This document shows, one piece after another, positions 1 through 9,085 of a DNA stretch of 64,000 nucleotides. The notes below the pieces were generated by a model. It saw only the letters and a list, made by a program, of their open reading frames with translations, was not told the DNA's origin and ran no database searches. Position numbers and translations under genes: made by a program. Source of the DNA: Magnetospirillum sp. (lineage in GTDB: Bacteria; Pseudomonadota; Alphaproteobacteria; Rhodospirillales; Magnetospirillaceae); contig JANQAI010000011.1 in NCBI GenBank assembly GCA_024707145.1, forward strand, positions 992,001 through 1,056,000, read 5' to 3'. Position 1 is the stretch's first letter; every line of letters begins with the position of its first letter.

Positions 1-2120
1 TGGTCCGAACGGCCGCCCATCTGTGCCCACAATTCCTCGGTGATGAAGGGCATGAACGGGTGCAGCACGTGCAGGATCATGTCCAGCACCCAGGCGGCGG
101 TGGCGCGGGTCTCGGCCTTGGCAGCCTCGTCGCCGCCCGAGAAGATGGGCTTGGCGAATTCCAGGTACCAGTCGCAGAAGGTGCCCCAGACGAACTGGTA
201 GGCGCCGCTCGCGGCGGCGTCGAAGCGATAGCCCTCCAGCGCGGCAGCCACCTTGTCGGCCACTTCGGCGGTCTTGCCGACGATCCAGCGGTTGACGGTT
301 TCCTTCACCGCCTCGGGGTCGAAACCGGCCACCGGCGCGCATTCGTTCATCTGGCAGAAGCGCGCGGCGTTCCACAGCTTGGTGGCGAAGTTGCGGTAGC
401 CTTCCACCCGGCTCTCGGCCAGCTTGATGTCGCGGCCCTGGGCGGCCAGCGCCGCCAGGGTGAAGCGCACGGCGTCGGTGCCGTACTTGTCCATCAGCAC
501 CAGCGGATCGATGACGTTGCCCTTGGACTTGGACATCTTCTGGCCCTTCTCGTCGCGGACCAGGGCATGGATGTAGATGTCCTTGAACGGCACGTCGCCC
601 ATGAAATGGATGCCCATCATCATCATGCGGGCAACCCAGAAGAAGATGATGTCGAAGCCGGTGACCAGCACGTCGGTGGAATAGTAGCGCGCCAGTTCGG
701 GTGTCTTCGCCGGCCAGCCCAGGGTCGAGAACGGCCACAGCGCCGAGGAGAACCAGGTGTCGAGCACGTCGGTGTCGCGGGTCAGGTCCACCGCCTTGCC
801 GTAATGGGCGGCCGCGGCGGCCGCGGCCGCGACCTCGTCCATCTCGACGAAGACATGGCCGTCGGGGCCGTACCATGCCGGCACCTGATGGCCCCACCAG
901 ATCTGGCGCGAAACGCACCACGGCTGGATATTGCGCATCCACTCGTAATAGGTGTTTTCCCAGTGCTTGGGATGGAACTGCGTCTTGCCGGTCTCCACCG
1001 CCTCCAGGGCCGGCTTGGCCAAAGTGAGCGCATCCACGTACCACTGGTCGGTCAGCCAGGGCTCGATGACCACGCCGGAGCGGTCGCCATAGGGCACCAT
1101 GTGCACGTGGTTCTCGATCTTGTCGAGCAGGCCCAGCTCCTCGATAACGGCAACGACCTTCTTGCGCGCCTCGTAGCGGTCCAGGCCGGCATATTCGGCC
1201 GGCACGTCGCCGGTGATGCGGGCGTCGCGGTCGAGGATATTGTGTTGCGGCAGGTTGTGTCGTTTGCCCACCTCGAAATCGTTGAAGTCGTGGGCGGGGG
1301 TGATCTTCACCGCGCCGGTGCCCTTGGTCGGGTCGGAATACTCGTCGGCAACGATGGGAATCAGGCGGCCGACGATGGGCAGCCGCACCATCCTGCCCAC
1401 CAGATGGGTATAGCGCTCGTCCTCGGGATGGACGGCGACGGCGCTGTCGCCCAGCATGGTCTCGGGGCGAGTAGTGGCGACGGTAATGTACGTGTCTTCA
1501 AGGCCTTCCACCGGGTACTTGAAGTGCCACATGTGGCCTTTCACCTCGCGCTGCTCCACCTCCAGGTCGGAAATGGCGGTGTGCAGCTTAGGGTCCCAGT
1601 TGACCAGGCGTTTGTCGCGATAAATCAGGCCCTGCTTGAACAGGGTGACAAAGACCGTGCGCACGGCGTCGCTCAGCCCCTCGTCCATGGTGAAGCGCTC
1701 CTTCGCCCAATCGGGCGAGGCGCCCAGGCGGCGCAGCTGGCGGGTAATGGTGCCGCCGGATTCCGCCTTCCACTCCCACACGCGCTCGATGAACTTCTCG
1801 CGCCCGAGGTCATGGCGGGTGATCTTCTGCGCCTCCAGCTGGCGCTCCACCACCATCTGGGTGGCGATGCCGGCGTGGTCGGTGCCCGGCTGCCACAGGG
1901 CGTCGCGGCCGATCATGCGGTGATAGCGGATCAGCACGTCCTGCAGCGTGAAGGTCAGCGCGTGCCCCATGTGCAGGCTGCCGGTCACGTTCGGCGGCGG
2001 CATCATGATGGTATACGGAACATTGGGCGGATCGGTGTGGGCGGCGAACGCCCCCGACTTCTCCCAACGTTCGTAGTGCTTGGGTTCGACCTCGGACGGC
2101 AGATACGTCTTATCCAGCAT
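1..2120 (-). CDS. valS: Valyl-tRNA synthetase (3' end cut by window)
   Basis: Class I aminoacyl-tRNA synthetase that charges tRNA-Val in the cytoplasm. About 706 N-terminal residues are visible; the stop lies beyond position 1. The protein starts [20 protein letters not shown]. The HIGH-type signature is [10 protein letters not shown] (around residues 48-57) after PPPNVTG, and the KMSKSKGN loop is near residue 527. The editing domain and the start of the anticodon-binding domain follow in the usual order. The ATG at 2118-2120 is the natural start. It lies just downstream of popZ, the arrangement seen in many alphaproteobacteria. The long plus-strand frame across this region is an antisense shadow. 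Confidence 0.96.
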   Translation of the reverse strand, partial: MLDKTYLPSEVEPKHYERWEKSGAFAAHTDPPNVPYTIMMPPPNVTGSLHMGHALTFTLQDVLIRYHRMIGRDALWQPGTDHAGIATQMVVERQLEAQKITRHDLGREKFIERVWEWKAESGGTITRQLRRLGASPDWAKERFTMDEGLSDAVRTVFVTLFKQGLIYRDKRLVNWDPKLHTAISDLEVEQREVKGHMWHFKYPVEGLEDTYITVATTRPETMLGDSAVAVHPEDERYTHLVGRMVRLPIVGRLIPIVADEYSDPTKGTGAVKITPAHDFNDFEVGKRHNLPQHNILDRDARITGDVPAEYAGLDRYEARKKVVAVIEELGLLDKIENHVHMVPYGDRSGVVIEPWLTDQWYVDALTLAKPALEAVETGKTQFHPKHWENTYYEWMRNIQPWCVSRQIWWGHQVPAWYGPDGHVFVEMDEVAAAAAAAAHYGKAVDLTRDTDVLDTWFSSALWPFSTLGWPAKTPELARYYSTDVLVTGFDIIFFWVARMMMMGIHFMGDVPFKDIYIHALVRDEKGQKMSKSKGNVIDPLVLMDKYGTDAVRFTLAALAAQGRDIKLAESRVEGYRNFATKLWNAARFCQMNECAPVAGFDPEAVKETVNRWIVGKTAEVADKVAAALEGYRFDAAASGAYQFVWGTFCDWYLEFAKPIFSGGDEAAKAETRATAAWVLDMILHVLHPFMPFITEELWAQMGGRSD

Positions 2121-2175
2121 GACCTGGCACTTCCCGTTTATGCTTTGGTGGTGATGGGGTGGGCTGAAAACGGAA

Positions 2176-2202
2176 GGCGGCCCGGGGAAGCCCCGAGCCG
2201 CC
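2176..2202 (-). terminator. Hairpin between popZ and valS
   Basis: Two 12-nt arms (2176-2187 and 2191-2202) pair with one mismatch around a 3-nt loop. Read on the minus strand they are followed by TTCCGTTTTC. This could be the popZ terminator or a partial read-through hairpin ahead of valS. Confidence 0.55.
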
Positions 2203-2225
2203 TGATAACCCGGAACCGGCAGAGA

Positions 2226-2906
2226 CTAGTAGTTCTCGGCGCGGTTTACCATCTTCTCGATTTCCTTCTTGATGATGCGCTCGATCATGTAAGGCAGGTT
2301 TTCGTCCAACCATTCCTTCAGGATCGGGCGCAGCAACTCGCGCACCATGTCTTCCAGGGTGACGCCGCCATTGCCCAAGCCGATGGCACGCTGGCGGACG
2401 ATCTCGCGGGCGAGATCGGACAGCAGCGAGGTGGAGCGCTGGGCCACGGGCTCGGAAATCAGATCCTCGTCCACCGGCTGCGGGCGACGTGGCGGCGGCA
2501 GCGGAGACGGCGGTTCGGGCTCGAAATCGTCGAGAACGTCAGGCTTGAACTGATTGATGTCGAATGAGGGCTCGGGCTGGTCGAGCACCATGTCCTCGGT
2601 CAGTTCGAGGACATCCTCCTCCGGATCGGGCTCAGGCTCGGGAGCGGCCTGGGCGAACAGCGCGTCGATATCGTCCTGGGGCAGCGGCTCGGGCTCGGGC
2701 GGCGGCACCGGATCCGGCGTCGCGTTGGCGAACAGGGCATCGATGTCGTCCTGGGAGGCCTTGACCGGTTCCGGCTCTGGCTCGGGTTCCGGCTCGGGCA
2801 TGGGCGCCTTGGCCTTTTCCTCGGCTTCATCCTCCGACAGAATGCGGCGGATGGAGGCGAGGATGTCCTCCATTGATGGTTCCTGTTGGGCCTTGTCGTC
2901 GCTCAT
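2226..2906 (-). CDS. popZ: PopZ polar organizing protein (DUF2497)
   Basis: A 226-residue polar scaffold that in Caulobacter self-assembles at the cell pole and anchors ParB/parS and signalling proteins. The N-terminal helix MEDILASIRRILSEDE (residues 12-27) and the C-terminal oligomerisation region (about 160-226, LLSDLAREIVRQ through EKMVNRA) are the two conserved PopZ blocks. Between them is an acidic, proline-rich linker with EPEP repeats, typical of the family. Unusually, the linker holds two copies of QDDIDALFA (residues 52-60 and 77-85), which resemble the CheY-binding N-terminus of FliM. It sits between tolC and valS on the same strand with its own downstream hairpin. Confidence 0.9.
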   Translation of the reverse strand: MSDDKAQQEPSMEDILASIRRILSEDEAEEKAKAPMPEPEPEPEPEPVKASQDDIDALFANATPDPVPPPEPEPLPQDDIDALFAQAAPEPEPDPEEDVLELTEDMVLDQPEPSFDINQFKPDVLDDFEPEPPSPLPPPRRPQPVDEDLISEPVAQRSTSLLSDLAREIVRQRAIGLGNGGVTLEDMVRELLRPILKEWLDENLPYMIERIIKKEIEKMVNRAENY

Positions 2907-3007
2907 GGTTCGACTGTCCGATGGTCCCCTGGTGTCGGATCAGCGGTCATCATGCCGCACGACCCCCTACAAATCGTTAAGAAAAACGCGGACGCCCGGA
3001 GACGAAA

Positions 3008-3031
3008 TGGGGCTGGTGCGAACCAGCCCCA
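3008..3031 (-). terminator. tolC terminator
   Basis: Perfect GGGGCTGGT/ACCAGCCCC stem with a GCGA loop, just past the tolC stop. On the minus strand it is followed by TTTCGTCTCC. Confidence 0.7.
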
Positions 3032-3046
3032 TGCCCTGGGCGACCG

Positions 3047-4442
3047 TCAGTCGCCGTATCCTGGTGCCGGCTCGATACCGGTGCCGATCCATTGGCCGCG
3101 CACATCCTCGTAATGCTTGGTGGCGTCGTAGACTTCGACCGGTAGGGTCAACCCTTCCGCCGTCATTTGCCCAAGCGCCGACTTCACTTGGAACGCGGCC
3201 ACCAATTCATCATGCTGGGCACGCACCAGATTGACGCGGGCGTCGAACAATTCCTGTTCGGCGTCCAGCACGTCGAGCACGGTACGCGACCCCCACCTTG
3301 GCTTCCTCTTCCACGCCGGCCAGGGCCATTTCCGAAGCGCGAATCTGGCTCTCGTACGAACGGGTACGGGCACGAGCGGCCTGCAGGTCTTCCCAGCCGC
3401 GGGTAGCCGATTCCAGCAGATCGCGCCGGGCCTGATCGGCCTCGATCTTGCGCTGGCCATAGGTGTGCTTCTGGGCACGGACGCGGGCATAGGTGCCGCC
3501 GCCCTCGTACAGCGGGACGCTCACGTTGACCGTCGCCTGCACGAACTCGGATTCCGACTTGTTGTTATCCCCGAAGCGCGAATTGTCGTCCAGACTGCGC
3601 GAATACTGCCCGTTCAGCGACACGGTGGGCAGCAATTCGCCGAACACCAGGTCGATGCCATCCTTGGCCGCTTGTGAGGTCCAGTCGGCGGCGATGATGT
3701 TGGGGTTCTTGGCCAGGGTGACAGCCTTGACCTCGTCGAACGAACCGGGCAGCGAGGTCGCCGTGGCGGGCGCCTGGGGCGCCTCGGGCGGACGACCGAT
3801 CACGTTGATGAAGTTGGCGCGGCTGGCCTGGAGCGCACCCTCGGCGGCGACGCGGTCGGCGGTGGCGCGGGACAGGCGGGCCTCGGCCTGGCTGACGTCG
3901 GTGCGGGTGATCTCGCCGACGCGGAAGCGTTCCTGAGCCGCCTCCAGCTGACGGCGCAACACCTGCTCGTTGTTGATGTTGAGCTTCAGCACCGCCTCGT
4001 CGCGCACCACGTTCAGGTAGGCGGTAGCCGCGTTGAGCAGGATGGACTGTTCGGTCGCCTGCAGCAGGGCGCGCTCGGCCAGCACCGTGGCCTCGGCCTG
4101 CTGGGTCTGCGCCACCGTACGACCGCCCCGGTAAAGCGGCTGGTTCACCGAGAGCCCATAGCTTGTCGGACTGCGGTAGCTTTCGCGGTTGATCGCTTGG
4201 TTGCTCTCGAACTTGCCTCGCCCCGCGTCGCCACTCAGCGTCACCGTCGGGCGCCAGTTGGACAGCGCCTGCGGCACTCCCTCGTCCGTGGCCCGCAGGC
4301 GGGCGCGCCGCGCCTGCAACGTCGGATTGGTGCCATATGCGGAGGAGAGCACCTCCTCCAGGGTTTCGGCAGCCGCCATTTCAGGAGCCAGCAACCCGAC
4401 CCCAACGAGCGCCACACCGGCCAACAAGCACGCTTTCCTCAT
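3047..4442 (-). CDS. tolC: TolC-family outer membrane efflux protein (frameshifted)
   Basis: Trimeric outer-membrane channel for type I secretion and RND efflux. Signal peptide MRKACLLAGVALVGVGLLAP to AAA (about residues 1-25), then the two TolC repeats with the alternating coiled-coil helices and the typical start TLEEVLSSAYGTNPTLQARR. The frame breaks near 3286-3292: the N-terminal part reads GVEEEAKVG then leaves frame, and the next frame continues SRTVLDVLDAEQELFDARVN to the natural end. A run of five G (minus strand) needs only four to restore a 464-residue TolC, so an extra base is the likely cause. It has its own terminator and is separated from pcm by 290 bp. Confidence 0.9.
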
Positions 4443-4635
4443 TCCGCACCTTCCAGCAATGTTGGACCGCCCCCAATCCTCTGCGGCGAAAGATTCCTCC
4501 CGAACAATAACTTCCCGGAAAGAAAGATCAAGAAATATTCCTTAACACCCGACCAGGGATTCGCCTGACGAAGGGGATACCCCCTCCCCGTCCGATTCAC
4601 CGAGAGTCATAGGCATAGCGCCGTCGGAAAAGCGA

Positions 4636-4662
4636 AGGGCCGAACGCACCCCGTTCGGCCCT
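4636..4662 (-). terminator. pcm terminator
   Basis: Perfect 11-bp stem AGGGCCGAACG/CGTTCGGCCCT with a 5-nt loop, downstream of the pcm stop on the minus strand. The following minus-strand bases TCGCTTTTCC contain a short T run. Confidence 0.75.
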
Positions 4663-4732
4663 ACTGGCGAGTTATTTACGAACTCTTAACATTTGGCGGG
4701 CGGTCGTCTTATAACTTCCGCAAAAACGTCAA

Positions 4733-5386
4733 TCAGAACACGAATTTCGGCTTCGGCTGAAACCCCGGCAGCATGGGCGTGACCGCGTCGAACAGCACCC
4801 GCCGGCCGAAGGTGTCGCCTACACGCACGATCAGCGTGCCCTTGCCGATGCCGGGCGCGGCGGCAACCACGCCGGCCAAGCGGCCACCATCGGCCAGTTG
4901 GCGGCAAATGGCGGCAGGCACCTCGTCAATGGCACCGGAAAACAAAATGACGTCGTAGGGCGCCTGCGCGGCGTAGCCTTGATCCAGCGGCCCCTGCACC
5001 ACGGCGGCATTGTCGATACCCAGATCCGACAAGGATTGCCCCGCCTTGCCGGCCCATTCGACGTCGTATTCCAGCGCGACCACAGTCTGCGCCAATTTGG
5101 ACACCACCGCGGTGACGTAACCGGTGGCGTCGCCGATGTTCAGCACCACGTCGGTGGGCTTGATGGCGGCCCCCACCAGCAGGCGCGCAAGCACCAGCGG
5201 CTCCATAATGAAACGGCCACCGCCCACGTCCAAATCCTCGTCCACATAGGCGAAACCGCGCATGGGCTTGGGCACGAAAATCTCGCGCGGCGTTTCGGCC
5301 AGCGCCGCCGTCACCGTCGGGTCGATCACCCGGTTGGTACGGATCTGGCTTTCCACCATGTTGTGACGGGCGGCGGTGTAGTCCAT
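4733..5386 (-). CDS. pcm: Protein-L-isoaspartate O-methyltransferase family protein
   Basis: SAM-dependent methyltransferase of the PCMT family, 217 residues, which repairs isoaspartyl residues in aged proteins. Start MDYTAARHNMVESQIRTN is chosen at 5386 because AGGGAAG lies 5 bases upstream; the longer open frame to 5452 has no such site. Motifs: PREIFVP (around 35-41), the SAM-binding loop LNIGDATGYVTAVVSKLA (near residue 80) where classical enzymes have GTGSGY, and the C-terminal RVLFDAVTPMLPGF block. Many alphaproteobacterial copies next to tolC have the same diverged loop, so catalytic activity is likely but not certain. A terminator follows. Confidence 0.85.
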   Translation of the reverse strand: MDYTAARHNMVESQIRTNRVIDPTVTAALAETPREIFVPKPMRGFAYVDEDLDVGGGRFIMEPLVLARLLVGAAIKPTDVVLNIGDATGYVTAVVSKLAQTVVALEYDVEWAGKAGQSLSDLGIDNAAVVQGPLDQGYAAQAPYDVILFSGAIDEVPAAICRQLADGGRLAGVVAAAPGIGKGTLIVRVGDTFGRRVLFDAVTPMLPGFQPKPKFVF

Positions 5387-5540
5387 GTGTCTTCCCTCTC
5401 GGACGATAGAGACCATGCAGGCAGGTTTTCCCCTCCCTGTTCGGGCGGGCATCTCAAGGCTTTATAAAGGGGCAGATGGTCAAACTCAATGGCCGGCGCG
5501 AGGGTCCGAAAGCCCCGCGAAAAAATTTTGCACGATCGTC

Positions 5541-5569
5541 TTGACCCGCCCATGCGGGCCGCGTATAAG
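5541..5569 (+). promoter_or_regulatory. Sigma-70 promoter of the tRNA-Cys/tRNA-Asn unit
   Basis: TTGACC (5541-5546), a 17-bp spacer and TATAAG (5564-5569), about 38 bp before the tRNA-Cys 5' end. A near-consensus housekeeping promoter in the expected place. Confidence 0.8.
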
Positions 5570-5607
5570 CACCCACCTCACGACGGCCGACGGTCTGACG
5601 AACAGAG

Positions 5608-5681
5608 GGCCGGGTGGCAGAGTGGTGATGCAGCGGACTGCAAATCCGCGTACGTCGGTTCAATTCCGGCCCCGGCCTCCA
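5608..5681 (+). tRNA. tRNA-Cys (GCA)
   Basis: 74 nt cloverleaf. The acceptor stem GGCCGGG pairs with CCCGGCC, followed by T and an encoded CCA. The anticodon stem GCGGA/TCCGC encloses CTGCAAA, anticodon GCA. The T stem GTCGG/CCGGC has loop TTCAATT. Confidence 0.95.
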
Positions 5682-5750
5682 CCGCGTTCCGCGCGGGGGC
5701 GTGAGACGAGAAGAGTTTCCAGGTGCGCGACCACCGCTGGCGCGCCCTGA

Positions 5751-5825
5751 TCCGGAGTAGCTCAGCGGTAGAGCAGCCGGCTGTTAACCGGCTGGTCGGG
5801 GGTTCGAATCCCTCCTCCGGAGCCA
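5751..5825 (+). tRNA. tRNA-Asn (GTT)
   Basis: 75 nt cloverleaf. The acceptor TCCGGAG pairs with CTCCGGA, followed by G and an encoded CCA. The anticodon loop CTGTTAA gives GTT, and the T arm is GGGGGTTCGAATCCCTC. It lies 69 bp after tRNA-Cys, probably in one transcript. Confidence 0.96.
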
Positions 5826-5828
5826 ACA

Positions 5829-5856
5829 GGGCCGGACCGAAAGGTCCGGCCCTTTC
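5829..5856 (+). terminator. tRNA unit terminator
   Basis: Perfect 10-bp stem GGGCCGGACC/GGTCCGGCCC with a GAAA tetraloop followed by TTT, directly after tRNA-Asn. Confidence 0.9.
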
Positions 5857-5986
5857 ACGTTTCGGCACTCTATCTCTTTGGTCGGACCGGCCCGCTCATT
5901 GTCCGTATCACCGGTTCATCCGTTTCGCCGCTACCCCACCTCCGAATCTAAGGCAGCCCCCTGCCTCTTGTTTGGAGCGCGCTTCG

Positions 5987-8433
5987 ATGCCGGACGCCCT
6001 CTTTCTGGTGTTGCTTGCCCTTGCCTGCACGGTTGCCGGGGGAACGCTCGGATTTTCCTTGGGGCGGCGACGCGATCTCGGAACCGAGGTGCGGCTGATG
6101 CATATGGAGGCTCGCACCGACGCTATCCTGGACGCCGCCGTGGACGGCATCATCACCATTGACGAGCAGGGACGCATCGAGAGCTTCAACCGCGCCGCCG
6201 AGTCCATCTTCGGCTACACGGAAGCCGAGGTGCTGGGGCGCAACGTCAGCATGCTGATGCCGGAGCCCGACCGGTCGCAGCACGACACTTACCTGCGCAA
6301 CTACCTGTGGAGCGGCCACGCCAAGATCATCGGCATCGGCCGTGAGGTGCAGGGACTGCGCAAGGATGGCCAGGTCTTCCCCATGGACCTGGCCGTCGGC
6401 GAGGCGCGCATCGGCGGCCGCCGCGTTTTTGCCGGTACTGTGCGCGACATTTCCAGCCGCAAGCGCACCGAGGGACGCCTGCGGGAATCCGAGGCGCGCA
6501 ATCGCGCCATCTTCGATGCCGCCGTGGACGGCATCATCACCATCGACGAAACCGGCATCGTCCGCAGTGTCAACCCGGCGGCTGAGCGCATCTTCGGCTA
6601 CCGCGCGGTGGAGATCGTCGGGCGCAATGTCAGCATGTTGATGCCCGAACCCTATCGGAGCGAGCACGACGGTTACATCCGCAACTACCTGCAGACCGGC
6701 CAGGCCCGCATCATTGGGCTGGGGCGCGAAGTCCAGGGCCGGCGCAAGGACGGCACCCTGTTCGCCATGGATCTTGCCGTGGGCGAAGGCGCCATGGCGG
6801 GCGGGCGCATCTTCGCCGGCTTCGTGCGCGACATCACCGACCGCAAGGCGGTGGAGGAAAAGCTGCGGGCCGCCGACGAACGTTTCCGCGTCCTGGTCGA
6901 GGGGGTGCGTGATTACGCCCTTACCCTGCTGTCGCCGGAGGGGGCGGTGGTCAGCTGGAACGCCGGCGCCCAGCGCCTGTACGGCTGGACCGCCGCCGAG
7001 GTGGAGGGACGGCCGCTGGCGTTCTTCCACACACCCGAGGCCATCGCCGCCGACATTCCGGCCCTCGCCCTTGAAGCCGCCCGCAGGGAAGGCCGCCATG
7101 AAGACGAAGGACTGCGCCTGCGCTCGGACGGTTCGCGTTTTTGGGCGCACGAGGTCATCACCGCCCTGCTGGACGACCATGGGCGGCTGAACGGCTACGC
7201 GTCGGTGTCGCGCGACCTGAGCGAGGGCAAGCGGCACGAGGACGATCTGCGGCGCGCCAAGGACTTGGCCGAAAACGCCCGCGAAACGGCGGAAACCGCC
7301 CGTACCGAGGCCGAACGCGCCAATCTTGCCAAGACCAAGTTCCTGGCGGCGGCCAGCCATGACTTGCGCCAGCCGGTCCAAGCCATCTTCTTCTTTACTT
7401 CCGTGCTGGCGCAGAAACTGCGCGGCCACGCCGCCAAACCTATCCTCGACGACCTGCAGAACTCGCTGGAAGGGTTGAACGTCCTGCTGGATTCCCTGCT
7501 GGATGTGTCCAAGCTGGACGCCGGGCTGATCACGCCCAAGGAAACTGATTTCAGCGTCGGCGCCATCCTCGACCGCATCGCCGCCGACTTCACCCCGGTG
7601 GCCCGCGACAAGGGGCTGCGCCTGCGCGTGGTGCACAGCACGGCGGTGGTGCGCAGCGACCCGGCGTTGCTGGCCCGCATCATCCAGAACCTGGTTTCCA
7701 ACGCCATCCGCTACACCTCGCACGGCACGGTGCTGCTGGGATGCCGCCGCCGTGGCGACCGGCTCCGCATCCAGGTGTGCGACACCGGCATCGGCATTCC
7801 ACCTGAACGGACCCGGGAGATTTTCGAGGAGTTCACCCAACTGGGAATCCTGAGCGGGACCGCAGCCAGGGATTGGGCCTGGGGCTGGCGATCGTCGAAC
7901 GCCTGTCCCGACTGCTGGATCACCGGGTCAGCGTGGCCTCCAATCCGGGCCGGGGCTCCATCTTCACCGTCGAAACGCCTCTCTCCACCCTTCCCGCCAT
8001 GCCGGGCCGGGACCAGCGCAAGCGCGCCAAGCTGCTGGAAAGCAACCGTCTGGTGGTCCTGATCGATGACGAGCCCTACGTGCTGAAGGGACTATCCCTG
8101 GTCCTGCAAGGCTGGGGCTATCGCGTGCTTGCCGCCACCTCCGAGGCGGAAGCCATGCAGCAGCTCGCCGCCATGAACACGCCGCCCAGCATCATCCTGG
8201 CCGATTACCGCCTGCGCGAAGGCCGGACCGGCACCGAGGCCGTCGCCCATATCCGCGACTACTACGCCCAGGCCATCCCCAGCATCATCATTACCGGGGA
8301 CACCGCTCCGGAGCGGCTGCGCGAGGCGGAGGCCAGCGGGTTCTCCATCCTGCACAAACCCATTCAGCCGCCGGAACTGCGCGAGGCCCTGCGCGAAAGC
8401 CTGGAACGGCCGGCGGACACGCCGTTGCACTAG
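5987..8433 (+). CDS. Hybrid histidine kinase with tandem FixL-type heme PAS domains (frameshifted)
   Basis: Membrane-anchored sensor kinase of about 815 residues. Order: one N-terminal membrane helix (residues 1-25), PAS1 (about 45-165), PAS2 (about 170-290), a third unrelated PAS (about 300-415), a coiled coil, a HisKA domain with FLAAASHDLRQP (phospho-acceptor His), a HATPase (NAIRY, DTGIGIP, GLGLGLAIV) and a C-terminal receiver (VVLIDDEP, ILADYR, KPI). PAS1 and PAS2 carry the residues that bind heme and sense O2 in FixL: RSQHDTYL plus IIGIGR, and RSEHDGYI plus IIGLGR. The frame breaks at about 7844: CTGGGAATCC needs one more G to read LGNPERDRSQGLGLGLA. Start MPDALFLVLL at 5987; the open frame further upstream overlaps tRNA-Asn and is spurious. 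Confidence 0.88.
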
Positions 8434-8567
8434 GCCGGCGATTGCCGGATTGCTTGAATATACAAGAAACATTGGCGCGGCCAACGTTGTGTCTTTTCCC
8501 CACCCTGCGCATGCGTTATTGTTTGCGATCAGTTGATCCGCAAGTCGCTCGCTGGCGTTGAGGGTAA

Positions 8568-9035
8568 ATGTCCGACATCTCCACCAAGCAGTTCATCTCA
8601 TTCACCATCGGGGATGAGGAATACGGCGTGGACATTATGGCCATCCGCGAGATCAAGGGATGGACTGTCACGACCGAGCTGCCGAATACGCCGCCCTTCA
8701 TCCGCGGTGTCATCAATCTGCGCGGCGCCATTGTCCCGATCCTTGACCTGCGCGCCCGTTTTTGCGCCCAGCACACCGACACCTCCGCCCGCCACGTGAT
8801 CATCGTGGTCGCGGTCGGCACGCGGGTGGCCGGAATCCTGGTGGACGCGGTGGCGGACATCATCACCGTCGCCATGGGCGACATCCAGCCGGTGCCGCAA
8901 CTGGACCAGGGCAATGCCGCCGGCTTCCTCAGCGGCCTGGTGACGGTGGACGGGCGCATGGTCGCCCTGCTCGACCTGGACCGCGTTTTCGATTTCGACG
9001 AACTGGCCGAGATGGTCAGTGGCGCAGCAGCATGA
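8568..9035 (+). CDS. cheW: CheW-like coupling protein
   Basis: 155-residue CheW domain protein that links a chemoreceptor to CheA. Begins MSDISTKQFISFTIGDEEYGVDIMAIREI, with NTPPFIRGVINLRGAIVPILDLRARF as the central CheW signature and DIQPVPQLD near the end. It is 50 bp upstream of a chemoreceptor gene on the same strand, and the two probably form a receptor/coupler pair working with a CheA encoded elsewhere. The start is ATG at 8568, preceded by GAGGGTAA. Confidence 0.93.
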   Translation: MSDISTKQFISFTIGDEEYGVDIMAIREIKGWTVTTELPNTPPFIRGVINLRGAIVPILDLRARFCAQHTDTSARHVIIVVAVGTRVAGILVDAVADIITVAMGDIQPVPQLDQGNAAGFLSGLVTVDGRMVALLDLDRVFDFDELAEMVSGAAA

Positions 9036-9085
9036 ACCAGACCAACCGGCCTGACAGTGGCGGATTTGGCGGGAAAGGATAGGAC

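Noticed and set aside
60..2567. 835-codon open frame on the plus strand
   Set aside because: It is the antisense shadow of valS and popZ, an effect of high GC; both minus-strand genes have clear family motifs.
5723..5986. N-terminal extension of the heme-PAS kinase
   Set aside because: The extension crosses tRNA-Asn and its terminator; the ATG at 5987 begins directly with the membrane helix.
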